Counted from the first letter of the stretch, positions 8,058-17,874 are shown. The stretch is DNA of 18,837 bases from Terana coerulea (GCA_024811115.1 JAKOGH010000948.1:1-18837); one strand, 5' to 3'. The notes: generated from the sequence alone by a model not told the origin. Program-made: numbers and translations.

Positions 8058-10411
8058 CTATAACGCCGCCTCAATGATGCTGAATACGAGAGTGGCCAAA
8101 ACCGCCAGGTAGAAGGAGTCGAGGACACGCGCAGTCAATCCAAAAGCGCCGTTGCCCTTCGCGGCCTTGTTCACGGCATCCGAGATATTGGAGGGAACGG
8201 TCGTGGCTTGAACCATCTGACCGTAGTTGACGTTCGTCGGAAGGTGTCCGTTTGCGGAGTAGTACGACTCGATTTTGTTCATGTCCCAGCTCGGAATAGC
8301 CGACTGCGCCGAGAGCAGGGTGCCAGTCGGCGCTGGCAGTCCTGCGAGGGCCTCCTGCGCACGAACAGCTCCCGGCTCGGCGACACTGACGGTGGAATTG
8401 ATGGCGAGGCCGTCCGCGGAAAGTACAAAGCACGACGTCGTGTTGATGCCCAGCGCGGGCTCAAACGGCAGGTCGTGGTTGTAGAGCGAGAGGTCCCAGT
8501 CGTCTGGGATGCCGTGTCCGACGAACTCGCCCTTCTCGAGGATGAGCTGCGCCTCCATGCCCAGGCTCAATCCGGCACCGACGATGAAGGCGGTGCTGAA
8601 GGACTCAAAGTCATCAGTACCGATGGGTTTGCAGTCCCGGTTGACGGATTCCTGAAGGGAGGCACTGGTGCTCGCTTTCGGCACGTTCTGTATCAGTCGG
8701 AAGGCGGCGCCCACGTCAACTGAAGCAGTTGGTCAAGATGTATATGATGAAACTAAAATAAAATAAACGCACGAATGGTGAATGCGATCTCTGCATACGG
8801 TGCAAACGCAACACTAGTGGTGATGTTGAACTGGCCGTCATTCACCTTGAAGGGAATTTGGTCTACGCCCATCCCATCCCTAAACATGGACCATCAGCAC
8901 CATCTCCACCGGCCAGGAGCCAACTCACCATCCAGTTGCTGTCCTTGAGGATCCCAATCCCCGGTAGAGTTCACCAGGCTTACAGAAGCGAACGCTCCGC
9001 TTGGGATCTGGGGTGTCGCTATGAGACGCTGATACTGATATCTGAATAGAATAAAATTGGCTCACATGGGCTTTCGCGCCGAAGGTGAAATTGATGCTCG
9101 ACGTGATGTCCAGCTCGAAGGCAATCTCGACACCAATGGCAGGGCCGAGGTCAACGAGAGAGGGAATCTGGGATTGGTACGATGAAAATCCGACAACGCG
9201 CCATGGGTATATGCGACTCACGTCCAGAGCCGGGCCGACTGGAATCCAGAGCACCCTGCGAATAAATGAGATTAGCTAAGTAGCTTACTATTTTGAAAGC
9301 TTGCTTACTTGTAGTTCGCTCCAGCTTGGAGCTCTTTCCCGATGAACACCTCCAACGCCGCGTCTTGCTCAAAAGCCTCTATGGTGAAGTTCATGGCCGC
9401 GCTGTCGAATGTAAAGCATGACTCCGACGAGCTGGTGATGCAACTCGCGTCTCCAATGTTGACCTCGAAGTCGACCCCGATAGTGACGTTTGTGTTCAGC
9501 TTGCAGTCGACGCATGTGAGTTGGACTTGCGAGCCTGTCAACTGACTATTAACGCCCTAAGTGATGTGCGATGTATGCTTGAAGGCAAGACTCACCTCAG
9601 AATGTCCTCGGTAACAGTGTCGTCCAGCGTAGTGTTGGGAGGGAAAAGAGGCAAGCGAGCCGGAATATCGGGGTTGTAACTGAAGTCATAGACGCTGTTG
9701 ATGCCATGGTCATCTCGACGAGCCAAACCCAGGACTTCATGACTGGACCAAGACCGAGCACCGTTGTGGTCATACTTGACGGCGAAAGACTTTGACGGTG
9801 TCTCGCATGGATATGGGCTCGACAATGAAGACCATCCGCAAGCGAGATGCGTCGTCCACCACGCTGGAGACTCTGCACCGCCCCAAGCCTATCAGCATCG
9901 TCGGTAGCCAGCAGCAGAGTAGTACTTACGACCAGGCGCCGCGCTCGTCCTCAGAGTTGCAGCCAGAGTGAGCAGTAATGACAGAGAAGCCTTGCATACT
10001 CCTCCACTGCCCGACTGCCTCTTCGAAGGCGTCGAGGTCAGCGAAGTCCAGAACAATGCTTGTTCCAAACACTGAATGCGACTCGAAGCATTTCAGGGCG
10101 TGAAGCAAGTGGTCGAGATCCTCGAGCAGCAAAATCGGTCGGTCCTGGTGAGCGGAGAGGGTCACAACGGCGGATGGCGGATGATACGGTGCTAGAGTGA
10201 AGGGGTTAGCCGCAGTGGGCAGCTGGCAAAGCGCTCACGTACCCAAGCCGTAGTTCAAGACTACGGCATCCTTCAGAGCAACGTCTCGCTTGTACAACGA
10301 TCGTTGCTCTATGGAAACGGCTCGCTTGCTCGGGACCAGTCGCGGCTGAAACGCAGCAGCCATTGCGGCCACCAGGCTCAAAGACACTGCTAGACGTCCC
10401 AGGACGAGCAT
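8058..10411 (-). pseudogene. Secreted DUF7029/DUF7223-like protein, copy 1, two frameshifts
   Basis: Nine exons on the - strand: 10411-10243, 10191-9930, 9872-9596, 9545-9309, 9255-9222, 9167-9066, 9007-8929, 8879-8773 and 8719-8058. All eight introns (49-58 nt) are GT-AG. Exon sizes equal those of copy 2 except exon 3 (+1), exon 7 (-1) and exon 9 (-6). The product starts MLVLGRLAVSLSLVAAMAAA (signal peptide), then a DUF7029-like block (ILLLEDLDHLL to HSGCNSEDERGAW), the Cys-rich TCVDCKLNTNVT, a beta-rich C-terminal half, and a hydrophobic tail that suggests a GPI anchor. An extra A in the run at 9791-9793 leads soon to a stop. A missing base at 8943-8944 would restore the frame only in exon 7. 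As read, the protein ends in exon 3. Sequencing error cannot be excluded, since both changes are in short homopolymers. Confidence 0.85.
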
Positions 10412-10480
10412 GGCGGATGGCTCTGAGTGTATGTCGCGGCGCTGACTGGGGAATTGCTGTCAGGACATAGGACGCACATC

Positions 10481-10489
10481 ATTTTTATA
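10481..10489 (-). promoter_or_regulatory. TATA box of gene copy 1
   Basis: TATAAAAAT on the - strand lies about 70 bases before the ATG at 10411. A matching element occurs at the same distance in copy 2 (TATAAATAT, 16884-16876), within otherwise diverged flanking sequence, which supports a real core promoter. Confidence 0.6.
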
Positions 10490-11409
10490 CTGTGCGACGT
10501 ACTGCAATTTCTTTTGCTTTACCCATGCCTTAGCCGAGGACCGTATAAGCTTTGATTTGCTGCTATGGGTCGTGAGCTAGCCGTTGTGTGGCCCCAGCAT
10601 CGATGAAGATAGATCCCGCGTTTCGGTGTTACCATCACTGTAGAGCGGGCCTACTGCGCCCAAAGACTGACAGAGACCCATGAGCGTCGACCTTACGGTG
10701 CAGGGAAAGAAGCGAATCTAATCATTGGCACATCACCCTGGGACAGCTTTCCTGACGGGGCACAATCTAAAGTAGATCATGTTGTCGGTGAAGCCCAGAC
10801 CAGCTTCGCGTAACTGTCCTCTGTGCCAGGGCTGTCAGCATGGTCAATATATGTGGTTGAAGGTAAGCTCGTACCTATATGCCACGGTTGAAGCTTGCTG
10901 GGTAAATAGCTGGAGTGGTAAGTAGATGAGCTCAGGTTGATGCGGATCCTGGGTTTTCTGAACGTGAAAGAACAGTACTAGTCAATGTGGCTGCGTTATA
11001 GTAGACGCCACGACCCTGGATGCGCACTGTTACAGATGCACTGTAATAGTGAATTTCCCGCCAGTGGTCACCACGCGACATAGAAACGCTCGCCATCAAA
11101 ATGAAATGCGAGCAAAGTTCAGCTTAGATCACGCCCGGGAAGGGCGGACTTGCGTTGCGCTCTCGGGTCAGCAGGGCACAAGCTTTGTGCGACATCGGCT
11201 AGGTACGCACCTCCCTTGATCGTGGATAGCCGGGAGTGAAAGCACGGGAAGCTCAATACGAAAGCCAAAGTTCTGTTAAATGCAGTAGGGCTAAAAGTGC
11301 TGCGTACGTCGTTGAGTGTCACCCGTGAGACGAAACGTACGTACCAATAGGCTCTCATTACCAGATACACTCCCAAACCCTCTTGATCGGTAAACTCGGG
11401 ACTGATTTA
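10490..11409. other. Non-coding upstream region of copy 1
   Basis: Up to about 11142 this matches 16885-17499 of unit 2 with many small changes and no shared reading frame, as expected for promoter and spacer. Beyond 11143 it is unique to unit 1. An 85-codon frame at 11119-11376 (- strand) has no counterpart in unit 2 and no motif I recognise. Confidence 0.6.
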
Positions 11410-12260
11410 TCACATTGGAGGCGCTGTGCGGTTGAAAAACCCTTGTCTGTGAATTAGACCCGTGAACGTAAAGTTGTGTCCTAGGAATTGTGCCTCAGAG
11501 AAGCGACTTACGCTGCAGCCATTGAAGTGGCTGTATCTTGTAGGAAGATGTGGAGCGGTGAGGATGGCAAGGCCCTTCATCCCCTTGTTCGTCTTCGCCT
11601 GATCTTGTAGTGCCTCAACTTCTTCTGAACCAACGTCTTGACTTCGGCAAGTCAAACGGCCGTTCCTTAAATTAAAGTTTGAGCGCGTAGCGAGGTGCGA
11701 GGTGTTGGGCGACACCCTCATGGATAGTTCAAAACCGTGGGGACGGGGTTCGAGATCGACGTCCAGAAGCCACTGGACAAAGTGCCTTGTAACCGCAAGC
11801 TTCAGGTTCAAGTTCTTCTTGGTCTCCTCATCCAAGAAGAGAGATGAACACGCTATGTGCGTGCGCCCTCAGCGTGGAGAGGACAAAAAATAGAAATGGC
11901 TCACTAGTGACGTCGTGGAGTAGTTGAGAGCTGCTTCAGAGTGTTCGCTGATGCCGGATATATCAAGCTTCTTGTCGTCGTAAAAGCCACACTTTACGTC
12001 GAATGGCTCTTGCAGCCTTCAGCGCTATACTATCCCAGGTTCGATGGGGCCGTAAGTCTCAGTCACCGACACCACGGTGCAGTCGATGCCAATTGGCTCA
12101 CCATGAGGTCGCGAGTCCCCCTTCAGAGTCTTATTCCTTTAGCGTCCGGCACCCTGTCTACCGACAATGTAGTAGGGGAGAACGTGTACGCCGGTGAAAT
12201 TCTCGGTGCTCGAGTAAAGGCTGATAGTGTTTGTCACTCGCTCGACCTTGTGTAATAGAA
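11410..12260 (-). pseudogene. Unrecognised gene relic, unit 1
   Basis: On the - strand two exon-like blocks are shared with unit 2. The first (about 12240-11908) includes ISLYSSTENFTGV, a stretch with stops, and then VKCGFYDDKKLDIS, ending at a donor GTGAGC at about 11907. After an intron of roughly 50 nt the second block reads ETKKNLNLKLAVTRH and WLLDVDLEPRPHGFE, running to about 11700 and beyond in one open frame to 11410. A further donor GTAAGT lies near 11511. The frame of the first block is interrupted by stops and indels in both units. I do not recognise the family. Shared intron position and conserved peptides suggest a former gene rather than chance. Confidence 0.4.
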
Positions 12261-12308
12261 GAGATGGAGGGTTAATACTTCATCCCACGCTCAACGTAGC
12301 GCGAGCAG

Positions 12309-12318
12309 AGTTCTGAAT
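12309..12318 (+). repeat. Target site duplication, left copy
   Basis: AGTTCTGAAT directly flanks the left inverted repeat and recurs at 13203-13212. If the outer T and A belong to the element ends, the duplication is 8 bp (GTTCTGAA) instead of 10. Confidence 0.9.
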
Positions 12319-12491
12319 CAGGCTCCAAACCAGCACGGCCTTGCGGCCTCGTTCGTCTGAAATCCCTATATACCCTATGACACATACGTGCTTACGCTAC
12401 ATCACGTGATTATAGTTTTGAACCTTATTTTACGAAGAGGCCGCAAGGCCGGCTGGCAAACAATGTCGTGGGAATGCTTGGTAAGCAAGAC
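12319..12491 (+). repeat. Left terminal inverted repeat
   Basis: 173 bp, identical to the reverse complement of 13030-13202. It contains the inverted pair GGCCTTGCGGCCTC (12337-12350) and GAGGCCGCAAGGCC (12437-12450), and a 10-bp palindrome ATCACGTGAT (12401-12410). Confidence 0.96.
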
Positions 12492-12645
12492 CTGCGTCTC
12501 TTTCCATGCGCGTCGAGCATGACAGTCGCGTTCACCCACTCGGCCTGTCGCTGCAGTTAATACGCCATGTATCATGTAGAACTCGGTTCAATGTAAGTGT
12601 CACTCTTGTCTCTTCTCATAGTTGCTGTCTATTGCATGCTCGCAA

Positions 12646-12659
12646 ATACTGCGCAGTAT
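12646..12659. repeat. 14-bp perfect palindrome in transposon interior
   Basis: ATACTGCGCAGTAT equals its own reverse complement. It could be a protein-binding site or chance; no second copy was noticed in the window. Confidence 0.6.
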
Positions 12660-13029
12660 GGTCTATGTAGTGATCAGCTTGAAGCGTGCATTTGATCCTT
12701 GCCAGCGAGTGCCAGTCCCTCCTACCCAAGTGTGCACAAACCGGGTAGCTCGTAGGCTTCTGAATAGCACATGGTGGCCTGCATTCTTCTTTGCTTTCCT
12801 CTTTTCATTTATTTCTTGCTCTTAGTACTGGCAACACCAACATCGGAAGGTCTCCTCTTTCTTGTGTAAGCAGATAATGAAATGCAATTACAGTACGGCC
12901 TACTAGCTCCTCGTAAATATATGTCAGTGCTTGAGTCCTGATTTCACATGCACAAAGGACTGTGGGTGAGCTCTAGCAGCGTATGCTCTCATTTTATTGC
13001 GCTCTGGTGTGTGGTCATCGCAAGTGTCT

Positions 13030-13202
13030 GTCTTGCTTACCAAGCATTCCCACGACATTGTTTGCCAGCCGGCCTTGCGGCCTCTTCGTAAAATAAGGTT
13101 CAAAACTATAATCACGTGATGTAGCGTAAGCACGTATGTGTCATAGGGTATATAGGGATTTCAGACGAACGAGGCCGCAAGGCCGTGCTGGTTTGGAGCC
13201 TG
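13030..13202 (-). repeat. Right terminal inverted repeat
   Basis: 173 bp, the exact reverse complement of 12319-12491, including the same 14-bp inverted motif pair and palindrome. Confidence 0.96.
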
Positions 13203-13212
13203 AGTTCTGAAT
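13203..13212 (+). repeat. Target site duplication, right copy
   Basis: AGTTCTGAAT, identical to 12309-12318. The sequence beyond it (gtggtatttgcgg) matches unit 2 at 18690 onward. Confidence 0.9.
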
Positions 13213-14202
13213 GTGGTATTTGCGGGCATCGTCTGTTAGCTACCGGAGGAGGCGTTAGCTTCGACTCCATGGACTACAATATAGCATAGCGTACTGGGTG
13301 ACTGACGCATAGTACGTCTGACCGGTCCTCGTCTAGGAAAGAAAACACAACGGCATACGTGCAACGTCGTACTCGAGGCTGCGCCAGACAGGTAAGCTAT
13401 GGTGCAATTTGAGCGGGATATTCGGAGAAAGCTGACAACAACTGACCATTTGCCTTGTCGAATAGTGCCAAGCATTTCGGTTCACTTCGGCCCTCGCTGT
13501 CGCTCCAGCCCCTGGGCTGGCACCTTTAGTGCGAGTGTTTAGGGCTTCGGGTGCTCCGGCTATGCTTGCTCTTCAGGTTGCCTTTCAAAACGCCGGCCGG
13601 GGAGATGTTTCACAAGAAATTGGGACTTATGAGCGTTGTAGGGAGAAAGACGTGGACGTGGGCCTAGGCCTGGTGAATGCTTGAGCAGTGAGTAAGTCAA
13701 GTGAGACACTCTCCACAATGATGCTTTGCAGGGTATGAGCAGTGGAGATGGTGAAGAAAGATGTGTTTGGTTGGAAAGCGATTTGAGCTTGCGTTTTTAT
13801 TCGAACATCAGGATCCGGAGGCTGACAAGAAGTTGCCGCCGAGGCTGGCGACGCGCGGACTTCGAATACGCGTCGCGACTTCCCGGCGGCAGACGCCTCT
13901 CAGCGAATCTAAGCGTGCGAAGCCTGCACGTGGCTCTCAGCGCACTGAACGCTTGCGGCGTTCTTGCTACCTGTGTTCTCGGTTGGTTTTCTGTCACTGC
14001 TCAGAACCTCCATGGCCACCGCTATCTACTCCTCGCAGTACTTATAGCTGACGCGTGCTAATAGTGCGGCAATTTTTGAATTTATTTTGCATCAGTTGCT
14101 GGCGCCGAGCTCGTCCAGTGTCGTCGCAGGCGGGGCACAGGTTGCAGGCCGGGTGTCAGCTGGATGCATGCGAATCTTTCAATAAACGATCTCGTAGTCT
14201 GC
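13213..14202. other. Spacer between the duplicated units, no gene recognised
   Basis: Up to about 13366 this is still homologous to the end of the window in unit 2. From 13480 to 14100 it is GC-rich, with a hairpin CCAGCCCCTGGGCTGG (13505-13520) and overlapping open frames of up to 111 codons (13726-14061) in two frames. These lack motifs, and their Arg/Ser composition looks like GC-rich chance frames. Confidence 0.5.
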
Positions 14203-14431
14203 AAGGCGGAAACATCCGGCCATGAGAAATACACACACACTCTTTTCGGCACATTCGTTGCCATATCACGCCCAGCACTGCATGTGAATTACAAACATAA
14301 GACTCGATCATACAAGCCTATATATACTACAACGAAGACCCTATAAGACACTGTTTTTGCTGCGATCAAAGAAACGCGACTTCGGAGTAGTATTTTACAC
14401 AAATGGTCCACGATGCTGGCCCTCAACATCA

Positions 14432-16806
14432 CTAAAACACCACCCCAATAATGCCGAATACGAGGGTGGCAAAAATCGACAGGAAGAAAGAGTCGGGAAT
14501 GCGCGCGGTCAGCCCAAAAGCGCTACTACCCTTCGCTGTCGTAAGCTTGTTCACGGCATCTGAAATATTGGAGGGGACGGTCGTGGCCTGGACCATCTGG
14601 CTGTAGTTGACGTTCGTCGGAAGGTGTCCGTTTGCGGAGTAGTACGACTCGATTTTGTTCATGTCCCAGCTCGGGATAGCCGACTGCGCCGAGAGCAGGG
14701 TGCCAGTCGGCGCTGGCAGTCCCGCAAGGGCCTCCTGCGCACGCACGGCGCCCGGCTGGGCAACGTCGACGGTAGAGTCGACGGAGAGGCCGTCCGCGGA
14801 AAGTACAAAGCACGACGTCGTGTTGATGCCCAGCGCAGGCTCAAACGGCAGGTCGTGGTTGTAGAGCGAGAAGTCCCAGTCGTCTGGGATGCCATGTCCG
14901 AAAAACTCGCCCTTCTCGAGGGTGAGCTGCGCCTCCATGCCCAAGCTCAGACCAGCGCCGACGATGAAGGCGGTGCTGAAAGATTCGAAGTCATCAGTGC
15001 CGATGGGCTTGCAGTTCCGGTTGACGGATTTCTGGATGGAGGCACTGGTGCTGGCTTTTGGCACGTTTTGGACCAGACGGAAGGCAGCGCCCACCTCAAC
15101 TGAAGCAGACCACTCAGAGTATGCGATGGGAGTAAAGTCAAATGAACGCACGAATGGTGAATTCGATCTCGGCATACGGTGCAAACGCAACGCTAGTGGT
15201 GATGTTGAACTGGCCATCATTAACCTTGAAGGGAATCTGGTCTACGCCCATCCCATCCCTAAACATGTGCCATCAGCACCATCTCTACAAACCAGAAACC
15301 CGCTCACCATCCAGTTGCTGTCCCTTGAGGATCCCAATCCCCGGTAGAGTTCACCAGGCTGACAGAAGCAAATGCTCCGCTTGGGATCTGGGAGGATCAC
15401 GGTGAGAAGCTGTAGCTGATATCTGAGAGAGAGAAAGAAAACCAACTCACATGGGCCTTCGCACCGAAGGTGAAATTGATGCTCGACGGGATATCCAGCT
15501 CAAAGGCAATCTCGACGCCGATAGCAGGGCCGAGGTCGACGAGAGACGGGATCTAAGATTGCCAGCACAATGAGAATCAGACAACGCACATGGGTATATG
15601 CACTCACGTCTAGAGCCGGGCCGACAGGAATCCAGAGCACCCTACGGATTAAATAATGTTAACTCAGTAGCTTGCCAATCATGCAGAGCTCGCGTACTTA
15701 TAGTTCGCCCCAGCTTGAAGCTCTCTCCCGATGAATACCTCCAGAGCCGCGTCTTGCTCAAATGACTCTACAGTGAAGTTCATGACCGCGCTGTCGAATG
15801 TAAAGCATGGCTCTGACGAGCTAATGATGCAACTTGGGTCTCCAATGTTGACCCCGAAGTCGACCCCAATAGTGACGTTTGTGTTTAGTTTGCAGTTGAC
15901 GCATGTGAGTTGGACTTGCGAGTCCGTCAGTTGACTATATTTATATCAAGTAAGTGATGTGTCACAGTGCACGATTGAAAGCAAGGTTCACCCAAGAATT
16001 TCCTCGGTAACTGTGTCATCTAGTGTAGTGTTGGGAGGGAAAAGAGGCAAGCGAGCCGGAATGTCGGGGTTGTAATCGAAGTCGTAGACATTGTCGATGT
16101 CATGATGATCTCGACGAGCAAGACTCAGGACCTCATGGCTGGACCAAGACCGAGCTCCGCTGTGTTCGTACTTGACGCCAAACGACTTGACGGTGTCTCG
16201 CATGGAGATCGGCTCGACGATGAGGACCAACTGTAGTCGAGATGCATCGTCCACCACGCTTGAGACTCTGTACGTTTAAATCGTATCAGCGCGCCGGCAA
16301 GCGGGAACCCAATGAAACTCACGACCAAGCACCGCGCTCGTCTTCAGAGTTGCAGCCGGAGTGAGCGGTGACAACGGAAAAGTCTTGAATACTCTTCCAC
16401 TGCGCGACAGCCTCTTCGAAGGCGTCGAGGTCCGCAAAGTCCAGAACGATGCTCGTTCCAAACGCCGAGTGCGACTCGAAGCATTTCAGGGCGTGAAGCA
16501 AGTGGTCGAGATCCTCGAGCAGCAGTATCGGTCGGTCTTGGTGGGCGGATAAGGTGACAACAGCAGACGGTGGGTGATATGGTGCTGGGGTGAAGAGGTC
16601 AGTGGAAAGCTAGTGGTTCGGTGGTAGTCTCGCGCACCTAGGCCATAGTTCATGACCACGGCGTCCTTCAGAGCAATGTCTCGCTTGTACAACGATCGTC
16701 GCTCCATGGAAATGGCTCGCTTGCTTGGGACCAGTCGTGGTTGAAACGCAGCAGCCATTGCAGCCACCAGGCTCAAAGATGCTACTAGCCGTTCCAGGAC
16801 GAGCAT
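14432..16806 (-). CDS. Secreted, probably GPI-anchored DUF7029/DUF7223-like protein, copy 2 (intact)
   Basis: Nine exons on the - strand join to 1935 nt, 644 aa: 16806-16638, 16584-16323, 16267-15992, 15934-15698, 15641-15608, 15552-15451, 15387-15308, 15258-15152 and 15099-14432. All introns are GT-AG, 49-63 nt. Residues 1-21 form a signal peptide ending near AMAAA; a Lys-Arg pair follows. Residues about 50-145 resemble DUF7029 (NYGLG, PILLLEDLDHLLHALKC, SGCNSEDERGAW). Residues about 230-480 resemble DUF7223, with the paired cysteines LTCVNC, C-x(6)-C, and IPVGPALDIPSLVDLGP crossing the 34-nt exon 5. Several N-glycosylation sites (NVT, NFT, NIT, NTT, NST) are present. The last about 20 residues are hydrophobic and end the protein, typical of a GPI signal. 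The start is the only upstream ATG giving a signal peptide, and it has a TATA box about 70 bases before it. The function of the family is unknown; a cell-surface or secreted role is inferred. Confidence 0.88.
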
Positions 16807-16875
16807 GGCGGATGGCTTGGACTGTATGTCGCGACGATGACTGGGGAGTTACTGTCAGAACATAGAACGGACTTC

Positions 16876-16884
16876 ATATTTATA
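16876..16884 (-). promoter_or_regulatory. TATA box of gene copy 2
   Basis: TATAAATAT on the - strand lies about 70 bases upstream of the ATG at 16806, matching the element before copy 1. Confidence 0.6.
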
Positions 16885-17499
16885 TTGTGCGACGTACTGT
16901 CATTATTTTAATTTACCCTTGCCTTAGTTGAGTGCCGCTGTGTGTTGCGAGATAGCTGTGTTGTGGTTACAGTACCGATGTGAATGGACCCTGCGTTTCT
17001 GCGATTCCATCACTGTATAGTGAACTCACGCGCCCAAGACTGGCAGATACCCATGGGCATAGACCTTGCGGTACTAGGAAAAGAAGCGAATCTAATCAAT
17101 AGCACACATCATCCTGGAACAGCTTGGGTGTCGGACACAATCTGAAGCAGATTATGCCGTCAGAGAAGTTACACTCATCTGTTCAGGACCACCTTCGCTG
17201 AATCTTCCTCGCTGTTCTAGGGTGGTCAGGTTAGTTAATCATCGCAGCCGAAGACCAGTCCATACCTGAGTACCACGGTTCAGCATTGCCGGGAAAACAC
17301 AAGAAGAGTGCTTGATGGGAAAGATCATGTGTGCATTTTAATTCGTCTGTGAACGTCGAGAAGCTGTACTAGTCAGCGTGGCTGCTTCGTTGCAGACAAT
17401 CCCCGGATGCACTGCCGTGATCAGTTTTCCATCGCTACGAGACGGATGCCCCGCATCAAAATGAACAAAGCAAAGTTCAGCTTACACCACGCCCGTGAT
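16885..17499. other. Non-coding upstream region of copy 2
   Basis: It is homologous to about 10490-11142 with frequent small indels and substitutions and no shared open frame. No gene is seen. Confidence 0.6.
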
Positions 17500-17545
17500 C
17501 GTTAGCGTTAAGCTAAAAATAAAATGTAAACCATGTAGCACCCAC

Positions 17546-17874
17546 CCCGAATGGCTGGTTCATGCTCACAGTACGTGATATCCAGAGGCTTGCGAGTGCC
17601 TGCCACAGCATTTCCTCAGTACGCGCTCTCTCGGCAGTTCATGTATGCGCTCCCCAAGACTCACATGCAGAGTCATCGAAGGCCCCATACTGCGAAGTGA
17701 ATAGAATCTTGCGAGGGTCTCCGGAACCAAATAGCAGAACATTCGCGTCCAGCTCCACCGGCACATCCCGCAGCAGATACGTGGGAGGTGAACTCGTGTA
17801 TGGGGAGAAAAAATAGTGGGTTTCCCAGACGGTTGACTTTGCCATAACGTTCGATAGCCACTCGACACCGTGAG
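17546..17874 (-). pseudogene. DUF4470-type gene fragment (truncated)
   Basis: On the - strand, 17845-17665 codes for MAKSTVWETHYFFSPYTSSP and then DVPVELDANVLLFGSGDPRK, the characteristic start of the DUF4470 domain of mushroom MYND-associated proteins (usually a Y-F-[YF]-P-[IF]-G-N-T-P segment followed by a D-V-L-L-L-G-C-G-D-P-R-N segment). A 65-nt GT-AG intron (17664-17600) joins in frame to RKPLDITYCEHEPAI (17599-17546), matching the next family motif R-K-L-D-[IFV]-T-C-C-D-x-E-P-A-[IV]. After 17546 the match ends and sequence homologous to the spacer of unit 1 begins, so the rest of the gene is missing. The family's biochemical role is not known to me. It is absent from unit 1. Confidence 0.75.

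Larger units (their letters stand above)
12319..13202. mobile_element. Non-autonomous DNA transposon (MITE-like), 884 bp, 173-bp perfect TIRs
   Basis: The ends are CAGGCTCC and GGAGCCTG. The left repeat 12319-12491 is the exact reverse complement of 13030-13202. The flanks carry the same AGTTCTGAAT. The homologous position in unit 2 (about 18679-18692) is uninterrupted, so this is an insertion made after the duplication. The 538-bp interior has no transposase-like frame; the longest is 67 codons (12622-12825), hydrophobic and without motif. Long TIRs with an 8-10 bp duplication fit a Mutator-like element best; an 8-bp duplication and a CAG start would also fit hAT, although hAT repeats are usually much shorter. 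A related autonomous element would have to supply transposase. Confidence 0.93.
7862..13366. repeat. Tandem unit 1 (direct duplication)
   Basis: It is homologous in order and orientation to 14203-18837. Matching landmarks are atccggccatgagaa at 7871 and 14214, the nine-exon gene, catcaaaatga at about 11094 and 17455, gacgggttcgagatcgacg-type sequence at about 11745 and 18102, and acggcata-gtgcaacg at about 13350 and the window end. It is interrupted by the 884-bp transposon at 12319-13202. A block of about 11143-11640 does not match its counterpart. Without the transposon the period is about 5.5 kb. Confidence 0.85.

Noticed and set aside
8208..8723. 171-codon open frame on the + strand, with a 159-codon counterpart at 14624-15103
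   Set aside because: Both lie antisense to exon 9 of the secreted-protein gene. Their conservation follows from the sense strand, and they show no motif of their own.
9592..9825. 77-codon frame starting MSSPYP as an independent gene
   Set aside because: It is the out-of-frame start of exon 3 of copy 1 after the extra base; its tail matches copy 2 residue for residue.
11119..11376. 85-codon - strand frame upstream of copy 1
   Set aside because: No counterpart in unit 2 and no recognisable motif; possible introns were seen but gave no consistent protein.
12622..12825. 67-codon hydrophobic frame inside the small transposon
   Set aside because: Too short, no transposase motif; the element is better read as non-autonomous.
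13726..14061. Two overlapping + frames (111 and 96 codons) in GC-rich spacer
   Set aside because: They overlap in different frames, are Arg/Ser-rich and have no motif or splice context; likely chance.
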